Assembly (NCBI GenBank): GCA_020226215.1 | Contig: CM035229.1 | Coordinates: forward strand, 82,229,343-82,293,342 | DNA: 64,000 nucleotides | From: Sindora glabra | Lineage: Eukaryota > Streptophyta > Magnoliopsida > Fabales > Fabaceae | Direction of reading: 5' to 3' | Shown: positions 46,911 through 59,474 of the stretch, in pieces | Layout of the letters: the number at the start of each line of letters is the position of its first letter | Position numbering within the stretch: the stretch's first letter is position 1 | The notes under the pieces: generated by a model | What the model was told of the DNA's origin: nothing | Databases searched by the model: none | What the model saw: the letters and a program-made list of their open reading frames with translations, nothing else | Position numbers and translations under genes: made by a program

Positions 46911-49900
46911 ATGGCAACGACGTCGTCTTCCCCCGAGGGAGAAGCTAAGAACGAGTTGAAGGAGACGAAGAAGCGAACCTTGGGTTGGATTGAATGGCTC
47001 AGGGGATGGTTCTCTCTCTTTTACGAAATGCTATTTCAGAGAATCTTGGCTAGTCACTTGCAAAACCCTATGCCTTTACCTCCTGTCAATGATCTCACCT
47101 GCATCGTCACTGGATCCACCAGCGGTATTGGCCTTGAAATTGCGAGGTTTTCTTACTTTCCTCTTTCCCAACCGTTATTTTACATTAAACTGTTTTCTTA
47201 AAATATATATATATTAAGGCTTTTGTTCTGTAATTATTTTCTTTGTTCATTCCCTTCTGAGGCAGGGCCGATTTTGATGAATGGGTTGGCATTATTTTTG
47301 CTTCTCGAAGTTGTTGGAAATGGGTCCTTTCTACTTCGTCAGGAAATGGTTAATATAAGATATAGTACTGTGCTATTTCTTACTCCCCCCCCCCCCAATA
47401 TTTGGAAAGCAATCAAGCAGAGCCGACACCGGAAACTATTTAATGAGTTGTCTGAGGCACCGTAGCCGATGAACTGGGGAATTTATTATTCTTCTATCAT
47501 GCAGGCAGCTGGCACAAGCAGGGGCCCATGTAGTTATGGCTGTGAGGAAACCAAAGGCTGCTCATGAGTTGATCCAGAAGTGGCAGAATGAATGGTCGGG
47601 GATGGGCCTTCCTCTCAATATAGAGGTAGCTTGTAACCATTTCTCACTATTGTTTAAGATGAATCTAATGGGCAATCTATAAGCATTCTTGGCTAAGATT
47701 CTATAGCATCAGCGGAAGTTTACATAATTACATATCAACCTTATTGGTCAGAACTTCAGATTACTTATGACAATTGCTTGGAATAGTTTCAACCAGCTAG
47801 ATGCTTCTGCATTTTAAAACTCTTCAATGCATTCTCACTTTTGGGTTTACCTGTCAAATATTTTTGTCTTCTTGGTGAAATATGGCAAAGGGATAATCTT
47901 GGCTATTAAAATTCTTTACTTGTTCGATAGTGCTTTTAAAGCTCTTACATACTGAGCAAGATGATTAACATTTTATTGTGGCTTGCAAGGTGATGGAGGT
48001 TGATCTTCTCTCATTGGATTCTGTTGTGAGGTTTGCTGAAGCCTGGAATGCTCGCTCAGGACCCTTGCATGTTCTAATTAATAACGCTGGAATATTTTCC
48101 ATTGGAGGTTGATATTTCCATTTTCCACTGTAATAAATTTCATGTGGTAGATTATATATGCTCTTGTTCTGATCCTCATGGACGACAGCTATAACTGACC
48201 AAACCATTTTTGTCCTTGTTCAGAGCCACAAAAATTTTCAAAAGATGGCTATGAAGAACACTTGCAAGTGAATCATCTTGCTCCAGCTTTGCTTGCTATA
48301 CTTCTTTTGCCATCCCTTATTAGGGGTTCTCCAAGTCGAATTGTTAATGTTAATTCTATCGTAAGTGCCTTTTCATTTGAAGATTGCTGCTATTGTTGCA
48401 TGTGCTAAATTGAGCAATAATTTATTTCTGCTACATGGCTGTTGGTACTGTTGATGTTTCTCCCTTGTTGCTGTTGTCAAAATGATCTAAGATTTCCCCT
48501 GAAAATTGAAACATTTGTTAATGATGGGATGTCAGATGTCTGTTAAAATTTCCTCTAATCCTAGTTGATATTTATAAGCCCCTGTTATATTTCTCTTCCT
48601 GTAGATGCATCATGTTGGCTTTGTTGATGCTGAAGACATGAATGTAACATCTGGAAAAAGGAAATATACAAGTTTGGTAGGGTATTCAAGCAGCAAGCTA
48701 GCACAGGTGCACTTTTCAATTTTTCTATCTTTCTGGTCATAGGCAGAGATGTATCTTTGCATCTTCACATTTTTTGTTTTTTTTTGAATTTATAAAAACA
48801 GAAGTTGTTTTAGTTATCAATCTGCATTAGACTTTTGGATACTTGAGTGTTATGTATCTTTGTCTATGCAGGTTATGTTCAGTAGTGTTCTGAACAAGCG
48901 ACTTCCGTCTGAAGCTGGCATCAGTGTTGTGTGTGTGTCACCCGGAATTGTCCAAACCAATGTTGTAAGTCTGTGCAAGAATTTGAATTTCAGTTCTGAA
49001 AGTGAGATATGCTTGTAATGTTTATCCTCATATGTCTAGTGTGTTCTAATAAATCTGACAAATTTGAACTGAAGATATAAAGTGGTTTAAGATCTAAATG
49101 GTTTGAGTAGTCCATGAAATGGAGAGGAACCTTGCAAAAGTATGCAGATTTTTTTTTTTTTGGGGGGGGGGGTGTTATAATCCACGGCCCACAATTTTAA
49201 TGTACACACCTATGTCAACATTCCCTGCATTCTTACGGCATGATTTGGAAACGGCTATCAGTTTCTTTTTCTTCTAATTTTAAATTCTGACTTGTCAAAT
49301 TGCAAAGTGGTTTAGCTTAGCTGCATACTTCTTTAGTCTTTTATTTGCGCTCATACTCTGAGCATTATTTATTGCAGGCAAGGGATCTTCCTAAAATTGT
49401 TCAGGCTGCTTATCATTTGATACCTTATTTCATCTTTAATGCTCAAGAAGGTTTGTTTCTGCAATATGTTTTCATGCTAGAGACTGGAAGTATTTGGCTA
49501 TCTTCGTTCGTGGTTAAGGGACTTTTATATAGACTCATGCTGTTGTTACATTTTTAGATTTGGGATGTCTCTCAAGTTTGAAAAATCGTATGATGTGATT
49601 CATCTCTTTTGTGCTTTCAAGCTTCTCTATGTAACCTGGCTATAAGGAGCACTGAATTGTTATGAATGGTTCTTTAGGCTGCTGACATGAATGGCCATGA
49701 TTTCTTATCTTACCTTGATTTTTTCAAGGTGGATTGATCCACAACCCAATTATTGTATCTTCTATGTTATTCTCTTAAAAAGGTTGCTGCAGATATTTCT
49801 CATGACTGACCTTTGGAATGCACCTTTAATGCAGGTTCCAGGAGTACTCTTTTTGCTGCCACCGATCCTCAAGTCACAGAATACTGTGAGATGTTGAAAT

Positions 49901-50097
49901 CAGACGAATGGCCTGTTTGTGCCTTTCTTTCTCAAGATTGCCGTCCGGCGAATCCATCAGAGGAAGCACATAGCATCCAGACACAATACGAAGTGTGGGC
50001 GAAGACACTGGAATTGATTGGACTTCCTTCAGATGCAGTGGAGAGGCTTCTAGAAGGAGAGGAAGTTCAATGCCGTTATGGGGCTGAAAAGGAGTAG
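46911..50097 (+). CDS. FEY: FEY-like short-chain dehydrogenase/reductase
   Basis: Short-chain dehydrogenases use NAD(P)H to reduce or oxidise alcohols and ketones. FEY (FOREVER YOUNG) of Arabidopsis acts in leaf positioning and meristem development; its substrate is unknown. Eight exons with in-frame GT-AG borders (46911-47146, 47505-47625, 47990-48107, 48224-48360, 48605-48706, 48872-48964, 49378-49450, 49835-50097) give 380 aa. The cofactor motif TGSTSGIG is at residues 67-74, NNAG at 150-153, the catalytic serine is probably S203 (NVNSIMH) and YSSSK has Y231 and K235. A hydrophobic N-terminal stretch (WLRGWFSLFYEMLFQRIL) precedes the Rossmann fold and may anchor it to a membrane. All catalytic residues are present, so the enzyme should be active. 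Its start codon lies 211 bp beyond the Mutator-like element. The FEY name rests on overall similarity recalled, not on a search. Confidence 0.9.
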
Positions 50098-50781
50098 TCT
50101 GATTTACATTGATCGTAGCCAAAGTGCTAGATGCTAGGTTATACTCAAGTTTCCACACCCAGGGCTCATCCTGAATGATGTACAAGCCCATTTTCATGAG
50201 AAACATTATTGCAAGTGATGAGCATTCAATTGTGAACTTAATGGGAGTAATGCCTCATTTTGTTTTTGTAGCCCACTCAAATGGATATACTAATCGTTAT
50301 GCTTTGAATTTCATGTTCTAATAAACTTAGAATACGCATCGTTGGTCCTATCTCTCTGATACTTACACCGTAACAAACTTGCCATAAACGTGGTGCTGGC
50401 AAATTTGCTGACAAAATGAGTAAAAGAAACAATTAAACTTCAGCCTGCTTATGAAATAAAAACTTGGCAAATAGACTGGAAAAGTCCGAAGAGCTACGAA
50501 GATTTATAGAGAACCGGTAGTGGCCATTACAAGGGCACTAGCTAGGAAAAGTATTTTTCGTTCTAACGTATGACATTCACTTGTATTGTTGAAATAAGAG
50601 GAAGTGGTATCGGGAGGACAAGAAATACCTTTCGAACAGACTTCGGAAAATAAATACAAAATTGTGTAAAATGAATTTTTTGTCTTACGTTGGGGGAGTT
50701 TGGGATGATTTGGGTTTTCTATTGTGTTGTGGGGCATGATTCTGACAAGGCTTTCATTTCAGAACCCATAAATGGGAGTGC

Positions 50782-50820
<39 letters not shown>

Positions 50821-53057
50821 TGAGCAGATGCGAGCGTTGAGCAGTCAAACTGCCTCTACCGTGCCTTGTTGGTTGGCCTCACTTTGCCTAATTCTAACGT
50901 TGAGGAAGAATCTATCGGTGAATTATAATCATTAAATTTAACATTTTTTATTTTTTAAAAATATAAAATTTAATATAAATTATTAAATATTTAATGCATA
51001 AAAAAAATTAAAGCACCAAAGGACACACCTTTACATTTTCTTAGCTCACACTTCGATCCAAGTTTCCTTGGGTCAATTTATTCCACTAGCTTAATTCAAA
51101 TTAAGTTTGTAAGGAATTGAACTTAATTCATTAAATTCAAATTTGTTACAATGATGGAATATTTTGTTCAAAATTTAATATCTTACAGGTATAAAATAAA
51201 TAATAAAATATAATATTATAACAATATTGCTCAAAGTACTTAAAATAAGATAAATAAAAATTTATTTCAAAATATAACTATATTATGATCCAAGGTATAC
51301 TTATTAAAAAAGTAACATATTAGTTAATAGTAATAAAAATATTATATTATATATATATAATTTTTTAAAATTGTAATATAAATTATAATATATGTTCATA
51401 AATATATTCCGAGTGAGTTATGATACATACATGTATTATAAAATAATATTTATATATTTATATATCAAGTTAATTTGTAATGCAAATAAACCGCACACTT
51501 AATAATTTAGGTTTTGCTCGTTCACAAACATGAGTTAAATAATTTATTTCATATATTATTCATCTATAGTATAAATTTGATTTGTTAAGTCAAAATTCAA
51601 ATGTAGCCTATCAAATATGGGTGATTCAAATAAATAAAAATTTTAAATTAAATTACGGCCCGATAGTTTATGAGGTAATTTAATTTATGAGTAAACATAA
51701 TAGTTAATATCTCATTTGTAAATATAGTGATTATTATAGTCCTTATATTTTTATAATTAATATTATTAATTTTTATTATAATTATTTATATTTTTACTTA
51801 CTTAAAATATCAAAATAAATAAAAAATCAAAGTAAATTATTAAATGTTTATCTTATGGTCTTACCAATAACAATTTCAAATATTTATTTGTTTTCAAATA
51901 TTTATCCAAGTAAACTATTTAATATTAAAAATAAATAAAAAGTTAATAATACTAATCATGAATTTTAAAGAGAATATAAAAATCGTCATGTAAATGAGGA
52001 GTTAACAAGTAATCACAGTGCAGGGGCGAAATTACTTTTATAGAAGGGTAGGCTACCCTAAAAGTTAATTTTTTCTGTGTGGTTGTAAAGTATGCACGTC
52101 CAGCGCCCCATAGAAATTTTCAAAGAATCTCTGGTGCATATAATGTTTTAAATAATGTAAATTAATAGGTATAGAAAAATGGTTTATTTTATTTACAAAA
52201 AGAAAGATGTACGAAAAAGTTTAAAGTGTGAAGCCTTAGCACTATAAAAATAAATAAATTATAGATTTATTTATTTAATTAATTCAGAATTATTAAAAAA
52301 TGATTTTTATTAAAGGAGTAAATAAATAACTTAATAAATAAATAACTGCACGGATGAAAATTTTAGTTAAATTGACCATACTTATTTAAGGTAAATATGA
52401 TAAATTTATCATGTGTGTAATTATGAATAATAATTATTAAAGTAGTAACATTCTATCAGCAAGACAATACAAGGAGCAAGTGTAAATCTATTTTTTCTAT
52501 TCTTTTTTAAAGATTATCCTAATATCATCTTTTATTTTATTGGTGATAGTTTAAAAAACACAATTGATAAGTGACATGGACAGTTTTCTAAATTATTGTG
52601 CGCGATCATTATGTTGTTATTGCCTGTTGATCATTCAGTAATTACAATTTTTCATAATTTTGTTTTATAACAATAGCGTATTTTCTTTATTTACTCATAA
52701 CTTTACTTAATGTAATGTAATTACAGCTTGGATAATAATTAAAGGCTTGACGCTATGTATTAAACTGATCAGTGCTTATCTTTGATAAATTTTTTTGGGT
52801 CCGCTGACTGTGTTTACTTTTTGATTCATTCTCAGCCCTCCAATCACATCATCATGTTGTTCTACTCCTTTCTATTGTTTATTCCTTTCTATTGTTCATT
52901 TTAAGAAAATAATTTGGCCCAACTTAGAAAATATTTTATTCCATGAACTTTTAGAGTTATACATAAATTTTAAATTTAAAATGTTATACTTCATCTCAAA
53001 ATTATGTTAAAAAAATTCTTAAAATTGCATAATTGTATCATTGTAATATTTATACAC
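50098..53057. other. FEY 3' flank and intergenic spacer
   Basis: About 50098-50340 is probably the FEY 3' UTR. The rest is AT-rich. A patch at 52021-52130 (CAGGGGCGAAATTAC...) looks like an eroded hAT or LTR terminus, but no partner was found. No gene is supported. Confidence 0.4.
50783..50818. repeat. (AG)18 microsatellite
   Basis: An uninterrupted AG run of about 36 bp. Confidence 0.95.
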
Positions 53058-53060
53058 TAA

Positions 53061-53799
53061 GGGTCCGTTTGTTTTAGGAAAAAATAAAATTTTTAGAAAA
53101 TACTTTCCTAAGAAAATATATTTTTGAAATATGAATTTATTTTTTATTGTTTGGTGCATAAAAAAATATTTTTTGATATTTGATATATAAAAAAAATTAA
53201 TTTCATTTAAAGTAAATCAAAATTATTTACTTTAAAATTATTATAATTTTATGTACTTTTTAAAAATAAGATTTTTTATAAAATTCTTATCGTTCTTGAT
53301 GCCTAGTAGTCCAATGATGATTAGTCTCTAATAATAAAATATATACTAAAGACCTTACAAAATCTTATACATAGATTCATACAATTAATTTAATTAATTA
53401 TTGTAAAATATTATATAATAGAGTATCTATCATAAGGAAGAAAGGGAGAAAATTTTAGTAAATATTGTATGAAAATATGCATCTAAACTTTAATAAATAA
53501 AAATAGAAATAGAACATCTATCATGAAAATATTTAATAAATAAAAATAAATTTTGTTTATGATCGCAATTGCATAATAAGATGAGAAGGTAGAAAGTTTG
53601 AGTTCGAATATAGATGTATTAAGTAACGAAAAAAATGGATTCTATTTTTCAAAATAGAAAATTACTTTTTTAAAAAATAATATAATTTTCTTGTTGATCA
53701 AAATTTATTTTCTTATTGATTAAAATTTTTGAATATCTAAATAGGAGAAAGTTAGAAAATAAATTCTAAAAATTCATTTTCCCCCACCTAAACGGACCC
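53061..53799. mobile_element. Tourist-like (PIF/Harbinger) MITE
   Basis: The ends are GGGTCCGTTT and AAACGGACCC, a perfect 10-bp inverted repeat. They are flanked by identical TAA trinucleotides at 53058-53060 and 53800-53802, the target duplication typical of PIF/Harbinger elements. The 739-bp body is AT-rich and non-coding. Longer imperfect inverted similarity (TTAGAAAATA... and its complement) continues inside both ends. Confidence 0.8.
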
Positions 53800-53802
53800 T
53801 AA

Positions 53803-54743
53803 TGTAAAAATTATTTTCATCCTATTTTATACATCTAAACTACAACTTTTCAAATTTTTTATCGGTGGAAGAATATCATAGTTTTTATGTAGCAATAAAA
53901 AGCCGCAGTCAAATTGAATTAGAATCCTGTTTCATGTTTTGTAAAAGTATGCTTTGCTTTTGATCAAATTGGGGAGAGTATATATCTGTTACGCAATTAA
54001 AAGAAACGTAGGGATAAATTTAATTTATTATTAGTAAAATTAATTTTATATTATCAGTTACTTTTATATTATTATATTGTTAAAACTTATTATAATTTTT
54101 TTAATATTAGTAAAAAAATTTAATTACATATTATTTTCATATTTATTAATAATATAAAATATTTTAAATTAACAATACATTAAATTTAAATTCAAAAAAT
54201 ATATAAGAAAATTACACTAACTTCTCTTATATGTTTTAAAAAATACAGACTTTCCTTCTAGGTTTGAAACCTACATAAACCTTCCTTAAGTTTTGAAATT
54301 TGCTTCATTTAAATTAAATTGCTGTCAATGTTTTATTAGAAGGAAGATTTGACCAATAGTATGTCAAAATTACTCCTAAACTTGTTATAACTTTTAAATT
54401 TGACTCAATTGGTTTTGAATCCACCTTCACCATCTAATTGGCAAAATACTCTCATTGTCTTGCAAAATATTTTGAAAGTAGATAAAACATCTGTTAAAAC
54501 ATAAATCTTCTTTCGTACCTAACAACTAGAATATTTTAAAGTCTTAACGCAATTTTGAAGACAAATTTTTAGAAGACCTTTAAATTTCTTAAGAGGCTTA
54601 GATTTTAGCCTTTTACCTTCATTCAATCTATTTTAATATCTTTCATTTTCACATAATTCCTTTAACTACTTATAGAGGGATAAGAGCAAGGAGATAAGGT
54701 GTATTCAATTCCAGTTAAAACAAAATTAACTGATTAATAATGG
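53803..54743. other. Intergenic spacer between MITE and gypsy element
   Basis: AT-rich DNA with no gene and no clear repeat structure seen. Confidence 0.4.
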
Positions 54744-54748
54744 GTTTA
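54744..54748. repeat. Left 5-bp target site duplication of the gypsy element
   Basis: GTTTA directly before the left LTR is identical to 61845-61849 after the right LTR. Confidence 0.75.
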
Positions 54749-56020
54749 TGATAGCGCTCCACCAATACATACATATTTTAGAAGGATAAAATCACGTGAT
54801 AAACATAGCAATCCAACTAATTTTAACCAGTTCCAAGTATCTCGATTCTGTAGAACTCCTTAAGGGAAGTGGCTAAAAGTCAACACATATGAGAATATGC
54901 ACATTATTCAACAAAAGTGGAGAAGGTGTAGAAAATGCAAATTTATTATTTTGGTGAATGCTACGGTGTCTTTTGGAGAAGCCTGAGTTTGAAACCTAGG
55001 ACAGATGACAAGATGTAAGAGTGCCATGTGTAGAAATAGCAGATAAGATATAATTTTATATTTATCAAAATAATTTAGAAATAATTGCAAAAATAGCTAA
55101 GTAGATGTGATGAAAAGAGTTGAAAGTTTTATTTTTCCTAGGTCACTTTTTAGTCATTAATTGAGTCATTTTCTATCTCCATATTAGATACTTTGCTTTA
55201 GCTTCAAATGAGAAATTTGGAAAAAGCAAGATTTGTTAGCAAAACCCTTAAGACATTGTTGAAGTTTGGAATGAAAATGGTGGCAAAGGTCTAAACCTTT
55301 ATCGTTTGTTAGGTTAAAAGGATTTTGCAAATATATGGAGAAATATTAAATAAAATCAGTGCACTAATTTAATATGAAATCTAATAGGGAGAAAGCCACT
55401 TCAATTGAAAAATAGAAATAGTTCCATAGCGGAAGGGGTTTCTACATTGATTAATATCCGTTCTATATCGCAGGCTTCGAAGCACTAGGTGCAGACGCTT
55501 AAGGAAAGCCCTCTAGAAAAAAGGAAAGATCTTGACTTGATTTGCCGATAACTACTTTCTCTGGTATGCATCAACAAGAACATGAGAAAGTGACAAAGAA
55601 AAGGCCTCAAAATCCAAACCCATTTTCTTTCTCTAAAATCTGCCAACTCATTGCCTTATCTTAGGTTCAATCCAGAATTTTTCTCAATTATTATCTTCTT
55701 TTATAAATTTACACTGCCATATAAATTTATTTTTTAATTCCAAGGCTATGATTAAAGATAAACTACTGGACCATTATAGTTGAGCCATGTCACCCTGGGT
55801 CCCTTAGAATCTGCCTTATTATTCTATTAATTTTATTTATTTAATTACAAATAATATTTAAGACATTAGTATAAATATCCCTTTCTAGGCATAGTTTCAG
55901 TATGGACCAATTATTCATTATTGTTGGAAAAATATTTGTTAAAGATTCTTGCTTATATTTTTTAAGCAATTCTTTCTCCTTTGTTTCTTAATTTCTATTA
56001 TTTATTTGTTGTGTTTAATA
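54749..56020 (+). repeat. Left LTR, interrupted by an 865-bp insertion
   Basis: LTR sequence is at 54749-54950 and 55824-56020. Without the insertion and its duplication it is about 400 bp, slightly shorter than the right LTR. The end is set by comparison with the right LTR and by the primer binding site starting just after. Confidence 0.8.
54951..55815. mobile_element. 865-bp unclassified insertion in the left LTR
   Basis: The right LTR runs on without a break where the left LTR has this extra block. It is flanked by TTATTATT at 54943-54950 and again at 55816-55823, an 8-bp duplication. Its ends (TTGGTGAATGCTACGGTG and ACCCTGGGTCCCTTAG near 55793-55806) show no obvious inverted repeat. An 8-bp duplication suggests hAT or Mutator-type insertion, but the superfamily is open. 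No ORF with a known domain. Confidence 0.65.
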
Positions 56021-56022
56021 AG

Positions 56023-56040
56023 TTAGTATCAAAGCCTGGT
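56023..56040 (+). other. Primer binding site
   Basis: TTAGTATCAAAGCCTGG lies directly after the left LTR. It resembles TGGTATCAGAGC, the common site in plant gypsy elements complementary to initiator methionine tRNA, with two changes. Confidence 0.7.
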
Positions 56041-59000
56041 TGCCAAAATGGTAAACATTTATTTTTTTTACGTCTACCCATGATTCAAATAATACCTAAA
56101 ATCTTGATCCCATCATTCAATAATTATCTGCTACTGCCTTTAAATTAAATACCATTAATCTGTTGGCTGCAAAAGTGGCTGTACACTCCAGAGATAGTCA
56201 AGTAATTTGCATCAAGCTAAAGCTAGTATCAAATACCACAATAAGGGAAAAGAGTCGTATAAAGAAAATGAAGATGTAAACATACCATGGTGAATAAAAA
56301 ACTCTATTTGGCAACCTCATACAAAGATGGAGTTTTTGAAATTTGAAAAAGAGGATCCACGTGGATGGATTTTGAAAGGCGAAAATATTTTCAGTATTAT
56401 CATATGCTCGATAAGCTCTAAGCAGACATTACTATTATATATTTAGAAGGTGATGCTCTTGATTTATTTTCTTGGATCAATAGTGAACATACTTTTTTAT
56501 ATTAGGACGACCTAGTGAAGGCTCTGTAAAAGTATTATGGACTTGCAAAATTTTAGAACCTAGATGAGCATATCTATAATGTTAAAAAAATAAGGAGTAT
56601 TCAAGAATATCGTAAAGAATTTGCAAAGCAAACTACTCATATAAAGAATTAGCTTGAACACTATTTTTTGGCATCTTTCTTAATAGGCTTAAAAAAAGTT
56701 AAAAGCTGATGTGCGAGTTCATAAGCCCAAGAACATTTATAAGGTAATAAGCTTAGCATTGGAATATAAATTCAAGGTCCAATCCAGTAGTGGGCCTAAA
56801 ATTTCTAATTTAGCATAGTAGTTTCAGCCTAATATCTTTTCATGGAATAGTCGTGACTCTAGAGGACCTACGACAAGTTTGATGATGTATCGCTTAAGCG
56901 CTACTCTTTTTTCACCAGTAATTATCATTCAAGCAACCACTACTAGCCTTCTATCAATGAACCATCCCTGGGATTTTGAATGCCAAGCTTACCCTAAAAA
57001 AGGTTTATGTTTCCATTGCAATGAGAAATTCACTTTTGGACATTGCTACAAATCATTATCACTAGCCTTAGTAGTATTGATAAATGAAGACATGACGGCT
57101 GATGAAGGAATGGAGATTAACAAACCTGAAGCTATCAATACACAAGTGAATTTGGTTGAAATTTCATTTCCTGTAGTCTTAGGTAAAATGAAAGGCACAA
57201 TAATAAAGATACAGGGAACTCTTAGAGGCTGTTAAGTACTCATTCTAATTGATAGTGGATCAACATGTAATTTCATTTTTGAGAAATTTATGTAAAAGCT
57301 TGGCTTAGTTATTCAAATCATTCCCTCATTTGGTGTTCAAATTAGCAATGGTGAATTTATAAGTTGTAATTAGATTTGCAAAAATATGGAAGTGCAATTG
57401 CCTTGGCTGAACATTACAAAAGACTACTATATTTTTATTGGTAGAGTAAATCTTGTATTAGGGATTAAATGGCTGGCTTCATTAAACATGGTTCAAGCAA
57501 ATTGAAAATGAAATGTTCCTGATTTTTAATTTGAATGGAAAGAAGTAAAAGTTATAGGGAGTCCCACATAGCCTAACCATTAAAGTTACCTTTTAATTTC
57601 TAATCAAAGAGTCAAGTACCACCATTCCTTCTCTTTCAATTATTCAAGATATGGTTCACCAATTTGATTGTGTTTTAAGGGAACCTAACATGTTGCCTCC
57701 ACTTCGGGATCACATTTATGTTATTCTATTACTCTTTAATTCTAAGCTAGTGAATCTACAATCATATCAATATCCTTATTCTTAAAAAATTACGATAGAG
57801 AAGCAAGTAACAGAACTTTTCCATATAGGGTTTATTCATCCTAATAGTAGTCCCTTTGAAAGCCTTATGTTATTGGTACAAAAAAAGGATCAATCTTGGC
57901 ATATGTGTGTTGACTTTTAAAGCTTAAATCATATTAAATTTTTTTATTAGTACTCTATTCTTAATGTTGATTAACTTTTACGTAAGTTACATAGAGCTAC
58001 TATTTTTTCAAAAATTAATTTACACTCTAGTTATCATCACCTACTTGACATACATAAGACTACTTTTTGAACCCATTCGGGTCATTATGATTTTATTATG
58101 ATGCCTTATGGACTAACAAATGCCCTATTTACTTTTCAATTTGCCATGATTGAACTTTTTAGACCTTATTTAAGGAGATTCACTTTAGTGTTCTTTGATG
58201 ATATACTTGTGTATAGTCCTAATATTGAACATCATTATAAAAATTTGGAAGCAAATTTTTAGCTTTTGCGTAAGCATCATTTTTATGCTAAAGTCTCAAA
58301 ATGTTTATTTAATCAGCCTTATACCACCTTCCTTGGTCACATTGTATCTTCTAAAAGTGCATTTGTTGATCAGGAGATAATTTAAGTTATTCATGATTGA
58401 CCTACACCAACTAATGTAAAGAAATCACAAGAATTTCTAGGCCTTGCTAGTTACTACCATAAATTTGTATGAGACTATGGCGTCATAACAGGGCCTTTAA
58501 CAAACCTTACCTAGAAAAATAATTTCAAATGGTCACAAGAGGTTAAAAAAAGCTTTCAAAAGACTTAAATTAGCCTTAGTCATTGTTCTTGTCTTATGAT
58601 TACTAAACTTCAATTAACCATTCACAGTGGAATGTGATGTCTCAAATGAAGGGGTTAGAGCAATTTTACCTTAAAAAGGACATCCAGTGGCTTATTTTAG
58701 TAAGGGCCTTTTTTTTTCTCACAGATTAAAAATTGCTTATGATAAGGAATTATTAGCTTTTATGCTAGCCTTTCAAAAGTGGAAACATTATTTGATAAGG
58801 AGATACTTCTATGTCAAATTTGATCATTGTTGCTTAAAATACCTTTTAGATTAAAGGTTAACAACCAATGAACAACAACACCTCCTTTTAAAATTGTTAT
58901 GCTTTGATTTTTTCCATTGTTTTATAAAAAAGGTGTTGATAATAAAGGAACTAATGCTCTTTTTAAATGCCTTCCAAATGCTGAATTATTATTACTAGTT

Positions 59001-59466
59001 TTTCTTATTCCTTTGTATTTTGTGGAGTTATAAATTACTTTAGAGGCTAATCCTTATCCTAGAGACATCATAGCTGCTATTTCAAAACATGCTAAAACTT
59101 ATCTCGACTTTTGGATTGTAAACAACAAACTATATTACAAGAGTCATCTGGTCATCCTTAATCATGCAACTTTACATTAGAAATTACTTATTGAATGTCA
59201 TGACACGCTTATGGTTGGACATGGAGGATACTTAAAGACTCCAAAACCTTGGTCAACAATATTTTTCTAGCCATATTCAAGGCATGACATGAAAGAATAG
59301 GTTCAAAATTGTAAGATATATTAGTAAAATAAATATTAAACATTAATTCTCACTGGATTATTATAACCATTACCAATCCTAATAATCGGACTACCTAAGG
59401 CTAAAGGTTATGACACCATACTAGTAGTAATGGATCACTTTAGTAAGTGTTCTTACTTTATTCCTC

Positions 59467-59474
59467 CTTCACAC
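59467..59474. repeat. Left 8-bp target duplication of the hAT-like element
   Basis: CTTCACAC is identical to 60475-60482. Confidence 0.9.

Noticed and set aside
47147..47504. Open frame and C-run inside the first FEY intron
   Set aside because: It lies between well-matched splice sites and breaks the conserved dehydrogenase sequence if translated.
52021..52160. CAGGGGCG-type sequence as a hAT terminus
   Set aside because: No matching second end or flanking duplication was found, so it is at most an eroded relic.
53590..53625. GAGTTCGAATA as a tRNA or SINE B-box
   Set aside because: No A-box or cloverleaf could be found, and it lies inside the Tourist-like MITE.
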